Below, one piece after another: positions 61,827 through 64,000 of a DNA stretch of 64,000 bases (the stretch's first letter is position 1; each line of letters opens with the position of its first letter). Position numbers and translations under genes: made by a program. Source of the stretch: JAJEEA01 sp965243615 (lineage in GTDB: Bacteria > Acidobacteriota > Vicinamibacteria > Vicinamibacterales > UBA8438); assembly GCA_965243615.1 (NCBI GenBank), contig CBDEVO010000003.1, positions 1,240,001 to 1,304,000 on the forward strand, read 5' to 3'. The notes beneath the pieces were generated by a model. That model saw nothing but the letters and a program-made list of their open reading frames with translations, was not told the origin of the DNA and did not search any database.

Positions 61827-62663
61827 GTGAGTGTGAGAGAGATGCTCGGCACGGCGCTGTCCGTCGTGGGCCTCGTGGCCGTCGGGTGGCTCATGCTCGT
61901 CGCCCTGCTCGCGCTTCAGGAGCGGCGCCTCATCTTCTTTCCCACCCGGACCCTGGCCGGCGCGCCGGCCGATCTCGGGCTCCGCGCCGAGGAGCTGTCG
62001 ATCACGGCGGCCGACGGCGTGACCCTCCACGGCTGGTGGATCGAGGGGCCGGGCGACCGGGTGCTGATCTGGTATCACGGCAACGCCGGGAACGTCGGCC
62101 ACCGGCTGCACAACGCGCGGTGGTTCGTGGATCGGCTCGGCGTCGACGTGGTCCTTGTCGACTACCGGGGCTACGGGCGGAGCGGGGGGACGCCGAACGA
62201 GGCCGGCGTCTATGTCGACGGCCTCGCCATCTACGACGCGGTGGCGGCCCGATCGGTGCGGCCGGAGGACATCGTCCTGTTCGGCCGGTCGCTCGGCGGC
62301 GCGGTCGCCATCGAGACGGCGCTGCGGCGTGCCGCCGGCGCCGTCGTGCTCGAGTCGGCCTTCCGCTCGGTGCGGGCGCTGGCCCGCGAGCACTACTGGT
62401 TCGTCCCGGGCGTGGTGATCCGCACGCGGATGGACAACGAGTCGAAGATCGGGCGGGTCGAGGTGCCGACGCTGGTGATGCACGGCGACCGCGACCACAT
62501 CGTCCCCCTCGCCCACGGCCGGCGCCTGTACAAGCTGGCCGCCCGCCCCGCCGGCTTCCACGTCATCGAGGGCGCCGGGCACAACGATACGTGGCTTGGG
62601 GGCAAGCCTTACGCCGACGCGTGGAACGCGTTCCTGCGAGATACCGCCGGTCCGTCCGGGTGA
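61827..62663 (+). CDS. Membrane-anchored alpha/beta hydrolase (BEM46-like)
   Basis: 278 residues from a GTG. One N-terminal membrane helix (VVGLVAVGWLMLVALLALQE) is followed by a hydrolase fold: HGNAGN oxyanion segment, nucleophile elbow FGRSLGGAV, acid in HGDRDHIVPL and His in EGAGHNDTW. The pattern fits the ABHD13/BEM46 group of serine hydrolases, facing the periplasm or cytosol depending on anchor topology. Substrate unknown. Confidence 0.87.
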   Translation: MSVREMLGTALSVVGLVAVGWLMLVALLALQERRLIFFPTRTLAGAPADLGLRAEELSITAADGVTLHGWWIEGPGDRVLIWYHGNAGNVGHRLHNARWFVDRLGVDVVLVDYRGYGRSGGTPNEAGVYVDGLAIYDAVAARSVRPEDIVLFGRSLGGAVAIETALRRAAGAVVLESAFRSVRALAREHYWFVPGVVIRTRMDNESKIGRVEVPTLVMHGDRDHIVPLAHGRRLYKLAARPAGFHVIEGAGHNDTWLGGKPYADAWNAFLRDTAGPSG

Positions 62664-62868
62664 TGGGAGGCCGCCGTGGCACCGACATCGGCGCGAGGGG
62701 CCACTGGTCAGGACCGCGACGATGCCGCGCCCGGCTGGACCCGGCCTGAAGCGCGATGGGGTTGCCGAATGCGCGAGGGCGTGCCGCAGGCGGCCCGAAG
62801 TGAACACGACGCGAGCACCGGCAGGGACCTGCGCACACTCCGGCCCGTGGTCGCCGGAGGCGGCGTGG

Positions 62869-64000
62869 CTATGCGTCGCGGAGCGTGTCCAGCGGATCGA
62901 TCCGAGTGGCCCGGCAGGCCGGGAGCCAGCAGGCGAGCAGACCGACCGCGAGCAGGACCGTCGTGACCGCTCCGAACGTCAGAGGGTCGGCCGGCGGGAC
63001 ACCGAAGAGCACGCTCTCGATGACGCGCGCCGCGGCCGCGGCGCCCAGCAGGCCGACGATCAGGCCGGAGACGACGAGTGCGCCGCCCTGTCTGACGACC
63101 AGCATCACGACGTCGCCGCGTCCGGCCCCTAGCGCCATGCGGACCCCGATCTCGGCGCGTCGCTGCGCCACCCGGTAGCTGAGCACGCCGTACAGGCCGA
63201 AAGCGGCCAGCAACAGCGCCACCGCCCCGAACATGCCGGCGCACGCCGCAAAGAAGCGGGGTTGCGCGGAGCGTACGGACAATACCGTGGTGAGAGCCGA
63301 GACGTCGATCAGCGCACCGGGGGCGACCTCGCTGAGCAGCTCGCGGAGGAACGGGACGACCGCGGCCGGATCGCCGGTAGTCCGGACGTTGACCGCGGGG
63401 GCGCCCTCCGGCAGGGAGAATTTCCTCTCCGGCGCCGGCTGAAGCATGGACAGATAGAGGTCGCCGGCCGAGTCCGGCCTGAGCGGTTCTCCCCGGGAAG
63501 GGAACCTGACGTCTCCCGCGACGCCGATGATCTCCCAAGTCTCGGCGTCTTCCGCTCCGTCGTTCCCCGCCGGGCCCGGAAACGGCAGGTCCGGCAGTCT
63601 GAGGCGCCGTCCGAGAGGCGGCTCGCCGCCGAATGCGGCGCGGGCGAACGACTCGCTGACGACGGCCACCCGCGGCGCGTTCGCGGCATCGGCGGCCGTG
63701 AAGAACCGACCGGCGAGCAGGGGAAGCCGCACGACGTCCGCGTAGCCGGGGCCCACCCTTCGTAGTCCCGCCTGCAGTCGCTCTCGCGGCTCGCTCGGCT
63801 CGGGGCGGCCGACGACGCGGACCTCGCGGGCCCGACTGGCCGGGCCGAGCGGCAGGCTCGACGACAGCGCCACCGCTTCCACGCCGGGCAGGTTCGCTAT
63901 CCGTTCCGTCTGCCTCTCGAGCGTCTCGGCGAAGCCCCGGGCCCTCGCGTTCATCGCCTCGATCTCGTCGCGGTCGAATCGACCGCCCTCCAGGAACATG
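62869..64000 (-). CDS. FtsX/MacB-like permease (ADOP type), C-terminal part
   Basis: The gene runs off the right edge; the last 376 codons are visible. A periplasmic MacB-like domain (LERQTERIANLPGVEAVALS, VAVVSESFARAAFGGEPPLG) precedes three C-terminal helices (AGMFGAVALLLAAFGLYGVL, GGALVVSGLIVGLLGAAAAA, VLLAVGLLACWLPACRATRI). The RRAEIGVRMALGA motif is the FtsX hallmark. It is a second member of the family at 53037. Confidence 0.88.
   Translation of the reverse strand, partial: MFLEGGRFDRDEIEAMNARARGFAETLERQTERIANLPGVEAVALSSSLPLGPASRAREVRVVGRPEPSEPRERLQAGLRRVGPGYADVVRLPLLAGRFFTAADAANAPRVAVVSESFARAAFGGEPPLGRRLRLPDLPFPGPAGNDGAEDAETWEIIGVAGDVRFPSRGEPLRPDSAGDLYLSMLQPAPERKFSLPEGAPAVNVRTTGDPAAVVPFLRELLSEVAPGALIDVSALTTVLSVRSAQPRFFAACAGMFGAVALLLAAFGLYGVLSYRVAQRRAEIGVRMALGAGRGDVVMLVVRQGGALVVSGLIVGLLGAAAAARVIESVLFGVPPADPLTFGAVTTVLLAVGLLACWLPACRATRIDPLDTLRDA

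Noticed and set aside
1..64000. CRISPR array
   Set aside because: No regularly spaced 25-40 base direct repeats with unique spacers; the iterons at 5595-5813 are too short and too close together.

Overview
The window looks like a chromosome segment of a high-GC Gram-negative bacterium, most probably an Acidobacteriota of the Vicinamibacteria type. I infer this from the gene content: Oar-like TonB-dependent receptors with a carboxypeptidase-regulatory N-domain, a VWFA-related protein of the kind typical of Acidobacteria, two FtsX/MacB permeases of the acidobacterial duplicated orphan permease (ADOP) kind, several quinoprotein dehydrogenases and a DUF2911 protein. No ribosomal RNA gene is present, so the assignment rests on gene families only.

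Positions 1-10489 are an integrated mobile element that continues off the left edge. Its right end is a tyrosine integrase whose stop codon lies 11 bases before an intact tRNA-Arg(ACG). Next to it sit a CI/S24-type repressor and a divergently read protein that joins a Cro-like helix-turn-helix to an excisionase-like domain. Leftward follow a frameshifted unknown gene, a DnaC-like gene broken by a 165-base inverted-repeat insertion, a plasmid RepA (RepA_C family), an iteron-rich origin-like region with two repeat families, a RepB-type primase, two unknown genes and two ArdC-like paralogues. The combination suggests a phage-plasmid or integrative plasmid, with signs of decay.

Positions 10.5-17.8 kb hold chromosomal genes read to the right: a PQQ dehydrogenase, a Tat-exported threonine-aldolase-like enzyme, an exported Asp/His-rich protein, TadA, a VWFA-related protein and a BON-domain protein. 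From 18 to 34 kb there are four Oar-like TonB receptors. Receptors 2 and 3 are a tandem duplication that includes leader and terminator. Among them lie two paralogous small exported proteins and one exported TPR protein. This block appears to serve uptake of large or complex substrates at the outer membrane.

From 34.5 to 49.4 kb come tRNA-Ser(CGA), a DUF2911 protein, a CopC-like protein, a divergent transketolase, an exported protein made of five internal repeats, a tightly coupled quinoprotein/ABC-exporter operon, a tandem NTF2-like protein and a divergent Nramp-like transporter. From 49.5 to 64 kb there are an ornithine-cyclodeaminase-like enzyme, three toxin-antitoxin modules (VapBC, HicAB, DUF1778-GNAT), two ADOP permeases (one with an N-terminal frameshift, one cut by the window edge), a CPBP protease remnant, and a leftward cluster of three exported proteins: a triple-Rid protein, a tandem carboxymuconolactone-decarboxylase-fold protein and a PQQ sugar dehydrogenase. 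A recurring theme is export of folds that are normally cytosolic (Rid, CMD, threonine aldolase), which suggests extensive periplasmic redox and amine chemistry.
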